From positions 1 through 5,578 of the forward strand of contig CAITHY010000043.1 of the NCBI GenBank assembly GCA_903892315.1: a stretch of 5,578 bases of DNA, given 5' to 3'. The DNA comes from an uncultured beta proteobacterium. GTDB lineage: Bacteria > Pseudomonadota > Gammaproteobacteria > Burkholderiales > Burkholderiaceae. The notes below the pieces were generated by a model, which was not told where the DNA came from, did not search any database, and saw only the letters and a program-made list of their open reading frames with translations. Below, one piece after another: positions 1 through 5,386 of this stretch; position 1 is the stretch's first letter, and every line of letters begins with the position of its first letter. Both the position numbers and the translations under genes were made by a program.

Positions 1-129
1 AACACGCTCTTTAACCAAAGTATCGATCTGGGAAACTTCGCTACTATTTAATCCAACCGGAAGGCAAAACTGACCCAATACGCAAACTGAGCATTTGCTA
101 GTTGGGCTATCGGTAGGTTTGTAGTTCAT
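1..129 (-). CDS. fnr: FNR-type transcriptional regulator, N-terminal fragment (cut by window edge)
   Basis: Reading the minus strand from an ATG at 129 gives 43 residues that continue past the window start. They contain C13-x2-C16-x5-C22-L-P, the same spacing as the N-terminal cysteines of E. coli FNR that hold the oxygen-labile [4Fe-4S] cluster. This is followed by a GL...E...ID.LV..R stretch typical of the family just before the cyclic-nucleotide-like sensor domain. The fourth cysteine, the dimer helix and the HTH lie outside the window. Family members dimerise under low oxygen and activate microaerobic respiration genes. The start is the only ATG in this frame before an in-frame TAG at 160-162; no clear Shine-Dalgarno precedes it. 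The cysteine motif and N-terminal context make FNR/ANR much likelier than CRP. The identity rests on the N-terminus only. Confidence 0.85.
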   Translation of the reverse strand, partial: MNYKPTDSPTSKCSVCVLGQFCLPVGLNSSEVSQIDTLVKERV

Positions 130-205
130 ATAAGGGCTGATTTGTGCATTCAGTTTATTCTATAAGTATGAGGATGATGGCTTTTACCTATTTTCTGTTG
201 ATTTT
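130..205. promoter_or_regulatory. Divergent intergenic region between fnr and the TauE/SafE-like gene
   Basis: These 76 bp must carry the start signals of two genes that read apart. The only plausible -10 elements overlap each other: TATAAG at 161-166 for the plus strand, and TAGAAT (complement of 157-162) for the minus strand. Neither has a convincing -35 at the usual distance. I looked for a full FNR box (TTGAT-N4-ATCAA) and found only an isolated TTGAT half-site at 198-202. Autoregulation by FNR is therefore not supported by the sequence. Confidence 0.3.
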
Positions 206-925
206 ATGCTGACAACGAGCTTGCTCATTGCGGTCTTTCTAGGTGCTCTTGTGAGCGGTTGGCACTGCGCTCTGATGTGCGGTGGGATAGCGGCTGCCAT
301 AGAGCGCCCCATCGCCTTAGAGGCCCCTTTGCGGCCCAAATCGGAGCTTTTTTATCTGCAATTGATCATGCATTTGGGGCGAGTAACAACTTATGTCTTG
401 TTGGGTACTCTTGCGGCCTCATTGGGAACGGTAGTTTGGCAACAAAATCTCATTCCAATCCAGCGCCCCTTATTTGCCCTGACCTCCTTGATCCTCATTC
501 TGATGGGAATGCGTCTACTCAGGGTGAGTGGATCGGAAGGCTTGCTTGGCGGTAAATGGTTAAGCACAAAAATTGCAGCTTATTGGGCTAAATATTTGGG
601 CGGGATGGCCAGCGGTCCTTCGCGTTGGTTTAGCGGCATGTTGTGGGGTTTGGTGCCCTGCGGATTAGTCTATAGCGTATTGCCAATTGCATTTTTATCG
701 GGTGATGCAATCACTGGCGCCGCACTGATGTTGGCGTTTGGTTTGGGTACATTACCTAACTTATTGTTGATCTCTAAATTGTCAGCGGCACTGACTCAGT
801 TTGGACAATATTTATGGGTGCGATATTTGGCTGCTGCTCTTTTGTTCACTGCAGGCGGCTTTGGTTTGTATCGCGCTTGGGTGTTGCCAGAAGTCTTGTT
901 AAAAGGAGGCTTCTGTATTTCTTAA
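206..925 (+). CDS. TauE/SafE-like (UreH-type, cytochrome c biogenesis transmembrane-like) membrane protein
   Basis: A 239-residue inner-membrane protein with about six hydrophobic segments. Landmarks in order: G-W-H20-C21-x3-C25-G-G in the first helix, HLGRVTTY at 56-63, W-G-L-V-P151-C152-G-L-V-Y in the middle, and AFGLGTLPNLL at 177-187. These are the marks of the group usually named 'sulfite exporter TauE/SafE family' and related to DsbD/CcdA-like transmembrane domains. The family is known to sit beside ccoNOPQ-ccoGHIS, hemN and fnr/anr in many proteobacteria. The neighbouring divergent fnr therefore suggests a role in cbb3 oxidase assembly or copper/thiol handling rather than sulfite export; that role is inference. 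The paired His/Cys residues and the PCG motif could bind metal or do redox chemistry. The ATG at 206 is the only plausible start between an in-frame TAA at 131-133 and the conserved motif, but it lacks a Shine-Dalgarno. Length is normal for the family. Confidence 0.85.
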   Translation: MLTTSLLIAVFLGALVSGWHCALMCGGIAAAIERPIALEAPLRPKSELFYLQLIMHLGRVTTYVLLGTLAASLGTVVWQQNLIPIQRPLFALTSLILILMGMRLLRVSGSEGLLGGKWLSTKIAAYWAKYLGGMASGPSRWFSGMLWGLVPCGLVYSVLPIAFLSGDAITGAALMLAFGLGTLPNLLLISKLSAALTQFGQYLWVRYLAAALLFTAGGFGLYRAWVLPEVLLKGGFCIS

Positions 926-932
926 GTAGCGC

Positions 933-2558
933 TTAAGCTGTTGCCGCCTCTATGCCAGAGATCAGGTCTGGATAGCATGCATCTTGCGGTAGTGTCGATA
1001 GAAAGTTGCTGCGCTCCGCCATCTCCAGTGGTTGATGCGCTAAGCCGCAAATGATTAATCGAATGTTACGAATTTTGCATAGATGCGCTAGCTCCATAAT
1101 CGTATCCATACCAGAAGTGTCGATATAAATCACATTCTTTAAATCTAGCACGAGTGTTTGCGAAGGCAAATTCGCCTCAATCTTTTCAAGGAGTTTGACT
1201 GCTCCAAAAAAGATGGCACCATGAATTCGATAGGCATCCATTCGACCTTTTTGATTACTGAGCCCCGGGTAATCAATGGCTAGAGCAGGCTCGCAACGCG
1301 AGAGGCTAGAGATGCGGTAAATGAAGGTAATAAAGGCGAGCAGCAAACCTACCTCTACTGCAATCGTGAGATCTAGTACAACAGTGAGAATAAAGACGCT
1401 CAAGATGGTGATTCGATAGGGTAAGCGGAATTGCTTGAGATCGATAAGCTTTTGCCACTCGCCCATATTCCAGGCCACATACATCAAGATGGCGGCAAGG
1501 CTAGCTAAAGGAATGTTTTTGGCAAGTGGCGCCGCAAACATAACGATGAGTAGTAAAGTTGCTGCATGCACGAGTCCTGAGATAGGTGTGGAGCCGCCAC
1601 TCTCTATATTAGTTACTGTGCGGGCAATCGTACCAGTCGCTGGCATGCCACCAAAAAATGGAGTAGTGAAGTTAGCAATACCTTGAGCTATTAGCTCTTG
1701 ATTTGATTCATGGCGATCATGAATGAGGCCATCGGCAATACGTGCGCAGAGTAAAGATTCAATTGCACCTAATAAAGCGAGCGTCAAAGCTGGAGCCACC
1801 ATATATTGAGCGCTATCCCAACTCACTGGAATCCATTCAAAAGCGGGGAGTCCGGATGGAATGCCACCAAAGCGACTGCCAATCGTATCGACTGGTAAAT
1901 TAAAAATGCTAGTAATTATTGTTGCTAACACCATTGCTACGACTGCACCGGGAAGATAGGAGAGCCAGCCTAGGCGCTTCTGAAATACCTTCCAAAGAAT
2001 CAATAAGACAAGACTTCCACAAGCTAAACCAAGTGCAATGGGGTTAAAGGTATCTGCCGCTGAGTAGAGTGTATGAACTGATTGAAAAAATTGAGCTGGC
2101 ATTTTTTCAATTTGAAGTCCAAAGAAATCTTTGACTTGAGATAACCCAATCAAAAAAGCAATACCATTGGTGAAGCCAATAATGACTGCAATCGGAATGA
2201 AGCGTACTAGCGTTCCAAGGCGAAATACTCCCATCAGAAATAAAAATACTCCCGACATGGCGGTTGCTAGTAATAAATTTGGGACGCCATAGCGCTCCAC
2301 TATGCCGTAAACAATGACGATGAAGGCACCCGCTGGTCCGCCAATTTGTACGCGACTACCTCCAAGTAGGGAGATAAGGCTCCCAGCAATAATGGCAGTA
2401 AAAATACCGGCTTGAGGCTTTAGTCCGCTGGCAATTGCGAAAGCCATGGCCAATGGGAGCGCAACAATCCCAACTGATAATCCAGCAAAAATATCTTTAG
2501 TGAAGCGGACGCGGCTATAGTCAGAAAATGAGTCAAAAAGTCGGGGGCGAAAAAACAT
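933..2558 (-). CDS. SulP family anion transporter with C-terminal STAS domain
   Basis: A 541-residue inner-membrane transporter. The N-terminal membrane part (about 20-415, roughly 10-14 spans) carries the SulP signature around LPLAMAFAIASGLKPQAGI (34-52), QIGGPAGAF (71-79), the E267...ARIADG...N286-QEL segment and PATGTIARTVTNIESGG (306-322). A cytoplasmic STAS domain follows (about 440-538), with V-L-D-L at 470-473 and the loop D480-T-S482-G, whose serine is the conserved regulatory or phosphorylatable position. Length and layout match bacterial SulP proteins such as DauA/YchM. Family substrates include sulfate, bicarbonate and C4-dicarboxylates, and the sequence alone does not choose between them. 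It is the second gene of a minus-strand pair, 20 bp after the DUF2177 gene. It has no Shine-Dalgarno before its ATG, so translational coupling is possible. It ends 7 bp from the convergent TauE/SafE-like gene. No truncation or missing domain is visible. Confidence 0.93.
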   Translation of the reverse strand: MFFRPRLFDSFSDYSRVRFTKDIFAGLSVGIVALPLAMAFAIASGLKPQAGIFTAIIAGSLISLLGGSRVQIGGPAGAFIVIVYGIVERYGVPNLLLATAMSGVFLFLMGVFRLGTLVRFIPIAVIIGFTNGIAFLIGLSQVKDFFGLQIEKMPAQFFQSVHTLYSAADTFNPIALGLACGSLVLLILWKVFQKRLGWLSYLPGAVVAMVLATIITSIFNLPVDTIGSRFGGIPSGLPAFEWIPVSWDSAQYMVAPALTLALLGAIESLLCARIADGLIHDRHESNQELIAQGIANFTTPFFGGMPATGTIARTVTNIESGGSTPISGLVHAATLLLIVMFAAPLAKNIPLASLAAILMYVAWNMGEWQKLIDLKQFRLPYRITILSVFILTVVLDLTIAVEVGLLLAFITFIYRISSLSRCEPALAIDYPGLSNQKGRMDAYRIHGAIFFGAVKLLEKIEANLPSQTLVLDLKNVIYIDTSGMDTIMELAHLCKIRNIRLIICGLAHQPLEMAERSNFLSTLPQDACYPDLISGIEAATA

Positions 2559-2578
2559 AAGATGACTGTTTAATTGGC

Positions 2579-2980
2579 CTAAGAGATGCGATTACCAACC
2601 CAGTAAGCAAAACTCGCACACAAAGCTGTAACAAAACTACCCCATGCAATATCAATGAAAGCCAATTGCGTTGGGAAGTTTTTAACCACCGCTAAATTGG
2701 TGAGGTCGTACGTCATGTAGCAAAACAGACCAAACAATGCGCCATATTGCAGTGCATATAACCAAGACTGCTTTGATAGTGCTGGAACAACCACAAAAAT
2801 ACAGACACCTAAAGCATAAAGCAGGTAGAACGCGAGCCCAGCTAGAAGCTTAGGTTCGCTGGCCATTAAGTCGCCCATCTCATTGCGATAGAGGTTTTTT
2901 GCGACACCCAAAAGCCACACCAAATCAATTGCAATGAGGGTGATTAAAAATGAGAGGTAGATAGCAAAATTCTTGAGCAA
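2579..2980 (-). CDS. DUF2177 family small membrane protein
   Basis: A 133-residue protein with four clear hydrophobic segments (about 5-25, 45-67, 74-98, 106-128). It shows the conserved marks of DUF2177: D19-x2-W22-L near the end of helix 1, a G-x2-G/Y-x-T-Y91-D-L-T-N-L-A block in helix 3, and D110-I-A-W-G in helix 4. The function of this family is not established; the conserved Asp, Trp and Asn residues inside the membrane suggest more than a structural role. The start codon is TTG at 2980: the codon just upstream is an in-frame TAA, and an AAAGG ribosome site (complement of 2989-2993) lies 8 nt away, so the start is well defined. It is the first gene of a short operon with the SulP transporter and is divergent from the universal stress gene. 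Family assignment is from memory of the motifs. Confidence 0.82.
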   Translation of the reverse strand: MLKNFAIYLSFLITLIAIDLVWLLGVAKNLYRNEMGDLMASEPKLLAGLAFYLLYALGVCIFVVVPALSKQSWLYALQYGALFGLFCYMTYDLTNLAVVKNFPTQLAFIDIAWGSFVTALCASFAYWVGNRIS

Positions 2981-3066
2981 TTAAGTTACCTTTATTCTTT
3001 TGTATGCTAGTAATTAGTATTATGATGGAAAGAGTAGATGGATGGTTCAATTTAAAGGGAGTCAAC
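2981..3066. promoter_or_regulatory. Divergent promoter region for DUF2177-SulP and the universal stress gene
   Basis: This 86-bp gap feeds genes on both sides. For the plus strand a TATTAT -10-like hexamer sits at 3018-3023, predicting a start of transcription near 3030 and a leader of about 37 nt; the matching -35 (TTCTTT at 2995-3000) is weak. A strong ribosome site AAGGGAG (3055-3061) lies 5 nt before the ATG at 3067. For the minus strand an AAAGG ribosome site (complement of 2989-2993) serves the TTG start, but I cannot fix its promoter. The centre (3007-3023) is AT-rich with imperfectly repeated TAGTAAT/TAGTATT units. Confidence 0.45.
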
Positions 3067-3507
3067 ATGTTTAAGCATTTATTGGTGCCAGTAGATGGTT
3101 CAGATGTCAGCAAAAAATCCTTGAAAAAAGTCGCTGCACTTGCTAAGGCAGATGGTGCTGCAATTACGTTGGTATATGTTTCTGATCCTACGCCTCCGAT
3201 GGTCTACTCAGATAGCACCATGGGCTATGGAATTTCGAAGAAACAGCATGCGGAAGCTTGCCAGGCATATGCACAGGCTGTTTTTAAAAAGTCGACAACC
3301 GCACTGGGTGCTGGCGCAAAAGTAAAAAGTCTTCACATTGAAAATAGCAATTTATCTGAAGGTATTTTGGCTGGTGCCAAAAAAGCTAAAGCGGATGTGA
3401 TTGTCATGGCATCTCATAAGCGCACCGGCATTAAAGGTATCTTGTTGGGCAGTGAGACTCATGAAGTGATTGTGCATTCCACATTGCCCGTTTTAGTTCT
3501 GGGTTAA
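3067..3507 (+). CDS. Universal stress protein (UspA family), single domain
   Basis: A 146-residue cytoplasmic protein with a full Usp fold. Strand 1 and the first nucleotide loop are MFKHLLVPVDGSD (1-13, with D10 for nucleotide contact); the ITLVYVSDP strand is at 33-41, VIVMASH at 111-117, and the closing GSETHEVIVHSTLPVLVLG at 128-146. Family members form dimers, often bind ATP and help survival under starvation, stress or low oxygen. The usual nucleotide motif G-x2-G-x9-G-(S/T) is altered here: it reads A115-x2-K118-x9-G128-S129. The start at 3067 is chosen over an in-frame ATG at 3004 because the family begins at this methionine and a strong AAGGGAG site precedes it; the 21 extra residues resemble no known domain. 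It is a lone gene with its own terminator. Which stress it answers to cannot be read from the sequence. Confidence 0.92.
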   Translation: MFKHLLVPVDGSDVSKKSLKKVAALAKADGAAITLVYVSDPTPPMVYSDSTMGYGISKKQHAEACQAYAQAVFKKSTTALGAGAKVKSLHIENSNLSEGILAGAKKAKADVIVMASHKRTGIKGILLGSETHEVIVHSTLPVLVLG

Positions 3508-3521
3508 TTTGTGTGGTGTTA

Positions 3522-3553
3522 AATAAAAAGGGTCCTCTTGGACCCTTTTTATT
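3522..3553. terminator. Bidirectional rho-independent terminator
   Basis: A perfect 14-bp inverted repeat (3522-3535 against 3540-3553) with a TCTT loop. The core GGGTCC/GGACCC is flanked by A5 on the left and T5 on the right, so it acts as stem plus U-tract on either strand. It lies 14 bp after the universal stress gene's stop and 22 bp beyond the stop of the convergent M23 gene, so it very likely ends both transcripts. Confidence 0.93.
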
Positions 3554-3575
3554 GCAACAGAATTCCTGAATTTGT

Positions 3576-5027
3576 TTAGTTCTGTTTAATGGGGCTACCT
3601 AGCAGCAGCATCTCTCTAGTCAACTGCCCGCTTTCGTTATCGCGCATGGACCATAAATCAAGTTGGGTTTTGGAGCCATAAGGATCTACGTAAATTCCAT
3701 TTTTTCTTAATTCAAAATGTAAGTGTGGCCCTGTTGATCTGCCGGTTGTTCCTACATAGCCAATTTCTAAACCGCGTCGCACTTCGTTACCCAACTCAAG
3801 TTCTACGTTGTAATTACTTAAGTGCGCATAGTAAGTGTGGTAGTTGCCCGGGTGCTCTAAAACAATTAAGTTTCCAAATGCACCGCTAAAGCCTATATGC
3901 ACTACTTTGCCATTGGCAACGCTGAAGATGGGGGTGCCGATTGGGGCAGCATAGTCAATACCCATATGAGCGCGATAGCGTTGCTTTGATGCTGGTGCCT
4001 GGGCTGGTGCTGCTGGCGCAGCACTCTTGCTGCGCTTACTGGAGGAGGCTCTTACCATGCCAACCCCTCGAGAAATGCGACGATAGCTTAATGGGTTAGT
4101 CCAGAAGGAACGCTCAAGTGATTCTCCGGTTCCAGTAAAGAAGCCCCCAGGAATCTCATTGCGCTCCATCCAAAAAGCATTCGCATAGACCTCTTTAGTG
4201 GTGGGATCAATAATTTCTGCCGCCCAAATTTGCGCCCATCTCTCGCGATCTCCAAAGTCCACAATCAAACGCACAACACTGTTTGTGTTTTCGAGAGAAT
4301 TATTTTCTTCAGGATAGATTTGCTTGATCAAGGAATTTAATTCCCAAACTAGCTCAACTGGTAATTGATCACTTACCTTTCGAGTGTCATATAAGACATC
4401 TCTTAAGGGGATGCGAATCTCAGTCAAACGCTTCGACTCATCTTTGAGATAGTCTTGCTGAATCAAAAACCCGCCAACCGCTGATGGTGTAAATGTCCAT
4501 ACTTCAGTTTTGCTATCTTGGATTGGACCATTCATGATGCTCAATGAGTCGAAGCGATTGCGACTACCAAAAGCGACTGCGTAAGGAATGCAGTCCCCAC
4601 GCATGTGATCAAAAAATGTTTTGGTCTGATTTTTGAAGAATTCAGAAAATTGACGGTTATCAATTCCAACACTAGCGGGTAGATTATTTTCACTAAAGTT
4701 ACGACGTAGGCATCCTTGGGTTACGCGATAGTCAAGGTTTGCATCGCTATCAAGCATCAACTCATCTGGGGCTTTGCGCTGAAATAGTGATGGATTCAGG
4801 CTCATGCTATTGGTTTTTGAGCTAGCACCTGCTGATTTATCTTTGAAGCCAACCTCCCTGCTAGTTTGGACGGCGACCTTCTTACGTGCTTGGGTCGTGT
4901 TTTGAGTTTGGCCAGTTTGAGCTTGAGTTGCGTAAGCCAAGCCCGGGATTGAGCTAAGAAAGGCGCAGCCAGACAAAATGATTACCCCCTTAGTGAACAG
5001 GGAGCTTAGAGATACTTTTTTATTCAC
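3576..5027 (-). CDS. M23/LytM family peptidoglycan endopeptidase, exported
   Basis: A 483-residue exported zinc metallopeptidase. A signal sequence (K3, K4, K13, then a hydrophobic stretch 14-33) is followed by a Gln/Thr/Lys-rich spacer. Next comes an N-terminal region of about 90-325 that I cannot assign firmly; it fills the place of the regulatory domain in multi-domain M23 enzymes such as MepM/Csd3. A flexible Ser/Ala/Pro/Lys linker (about 327-349) leads to the LytM domain (about 350-450). All catalytic residues are present: H354-x3-D358, H402 (YYAHLSN) and H435-x-H437 in the TGPHLHFEL motif. The enzyme should therefore be active and cut peptide cross-links in the periplasm, a role in wall growth or division. 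About 33 residues follow the domain. The start is GTG at 5027: an in-frame TGA lies two codons upstream, and no later start would keep the charged n-region. It converges on the universal stress gene with a shared terminator. D,D- versus D,L-specificity cannot be told. Confidence 0.93.
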   Translation of the reverse strand: MNKKVSLSSLFTKGVIILSGCAFLSSIPGLAYATQAQTGQTQNTTQARKKVAVQTSREVGFKDKSAGASSKTNSMSLNPSLFQRKAPDELMLDSDANLDYRVTQGCLRRNFSENNLPASVGIDNRQFSEFFKNQTKTFFDHMRGDCIPYAVAFGSRNRFDSLSIMNGPIQDSKTEVWTFTPSAVGGFLIQQDYLKDESKRLTEIRIPLRDVLYDTRKVSDQLPVELVWELNSLIKQIYPEENNSLENTNSVVRLIVDFGDRERWAQIWAAEIIDPTTKEVYANAFWMERNEIPGGFFTGTGESLERSFWTNPLSYRRISRGVGMVRASSSKRSKSAAPAAPAQAPASKQRYRAHMGIDYAAPIGTPIFSVANGKVVHIGFSGAFGNLIVLEHPGNYHTYYAHLSNYNVELELGNEVRRGLEIGYVGTTGRSTGPHLHFELRKNGIYVDPYGSKTQLDLWSMRDNESGQLTREMLLLGSPIKQN

Positions 5028-5033
5028 CCCTCA

Positions 5034-5039
5034 ATTATC
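5034..5039 (-). promoter_or_regulatory. Candidate -10 element of the M23 gene, implying a leaderless transcript
   Basis: The complement of 5034-5039 reads GATAAT, five of six matches to the sigma-70 consensus. It is followed by just 6 nt before the GTG start at 5027, the usual distance from a -10 to the first transcribed base. No ribosome site at proper spacing exists; the GAGG before the GTG is too close. The -35 is poor (TTCGGA at best, with an 18-bp spacer). The call is inference from spacing. Confidence 0.4.
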
Positions 5040-5095
5040 TAATAATGTGAGCGCGCCTCCGAATAAATATGCTGTGCTGCAGCAATTCAGATTGA

Positions 5096-5118
5096 ATCTT
5101 GATCTTGACCTATCTTGA
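5096..5118. repeat. Three direct copies of ATCTTGA
   Basis: ATCTTGA occurs at 5096-5102, 5102-5108 and 5112-5118, with spacings of 6 and 10 bp between starts. The 10-bp step between the second and third copies is one helical turn. The cluster abuts the ATTCA-GAT-TGAAT inverted repeat at 5085-5097. Clustered copies upstream of two divergent genes may be a regulator-binding array, but chance in AT-leaning sequence cannot be excluded. Confidence 0.45.
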
Positions 5119-5121
5119 TTG

Positions 5122-5193
5122 GCCCTAAAGCCCGCCCCCTTAGAAATAGCAGTTTTGCCACTTTTAACCAAATTCCTCATGCAGCTTTAGGGC
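5122..5193. repeat. 10-bp perfect inverted repeat with 52-nt loop
   Basis: GCCCTAAAGC at 5122-5131 is matched exactly by its reverse complement GCTTTAGGGC at 5184-5193. The 52-nt interior includes a C-rich tract (5131-5139). It lacks a following T-run on either strand, so it is not a standard terminator. It could close a structured RNA or bring two protein sites together. Confidence 0.5.
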
Positions 5194-5357
5194 TTAGCAA
5201 TGCTGGAAAGTGAGAGACATATCAACTTTGTTGCGCATCTCATTCTCATAGCGTCTGTTCACATGACAAAAACCTTGCTTATGTTCACCCAATACGTTTG
5301 CAATGGGATGGGTTAATTTTGCTTATTTAGGGTGGCGCTGGAAAATTAAATTCTCGA

Positions 5358-5381
5358 TACAATCCACTTTTGATTAAGGAG
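5358..5381 (+). promoter_or_regulatory. Candidate -10 element and ribosome binding site of the MR/MLE gene
   Basis: TACAAT at 5358-5363 fits a sigma-70 -10 (five of six), predicting a transcript start near 5370. AAGGAG at 5376-5381 is a strong ribosome site 5 nt before the ATG at 5387. No good -35 is seen 16-18 bp upstream, so an activator may be needed. Confidence 0.5.
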
Positions 5382-5386
5382 TTTTG

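Larger units (their letters stand above)
5028..5386. other. 359-bp intergenic region between divergent M23 and MR/MLE genes
   Basis: No confident gene lies here. The left third holds the M23 promoter candidate, a perfect 10-bp palindrome TGCTGCAGCA (5075-5084), an ATTCA-GAT-TGAAT inverted repeat (5085-5097) and three ATCTTGA repeats (5096-5118). The middle holds a 10-bp inverted repeat with a long loop (5122-5193). The right part has one 38-codon open frame (5200-5316) without a ribosome site, then the promoter and ribosome site of the next gene. The gap is much longer than the others in this window, so it probably carries regulatory sites or an unannotated small RNA. Confidence 0.6.

Noticed and set aside
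198..202. TTGAT as an FNR-binding site upstream of the TauE/SafE-like gene
   Set aside because: Only one half-site is present; no ATCAA partner lies at the required 4-bp spacing.
259..555. Plus-strand open frame of 98 codons inside the TauE/SafE-like gene
   Set aside because: It is a +2-frame shadow of a gene with clear family motifs; its composition is not protein-like.
905..950. Possible terminator between the convergent TauE/SafE-like and SulP genes (CTTAAG-N5-CTTAAG with an outer GAGGC/GCCTC)
   Set aside because: The inner stem is only 6 bp and AT-rich, the outer one is far away, there is no T-tract on either strand, and most of it is coding.
1435..1686. Plus-strand open frame of 83 codons inside the SulP gene
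   Set aside because: It is antisense to conserved SulP motifs and shows no ribosome site or recognisable protein features.
3004..3066. In-frame N-terminal extension of the universal stress protein (21 residues from an ATG at 3004)
   Set aside because: The family starts at MFKHLLVPVDGS, and a strong AAGGGAG site sits 5 nt before the ATG at 3067. The extension has no ribosome site and overlaps the probable promoter.
2925..3113. Minus-strand open frame of 62 codons across the DUF2177/universal stress divergent region
   Set aside because: It overlaps the starts of two well-supported genes and the regulatory gap between them, with no motif or ribosome site.
3981..4049. Low-complexity GCTGGTGC-like repeats as a possible repeat element
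   Set aside because: They encode the Ser/Ala/Pro-rich flexible linker of the M23 protein in frame, so protein composition explains them.
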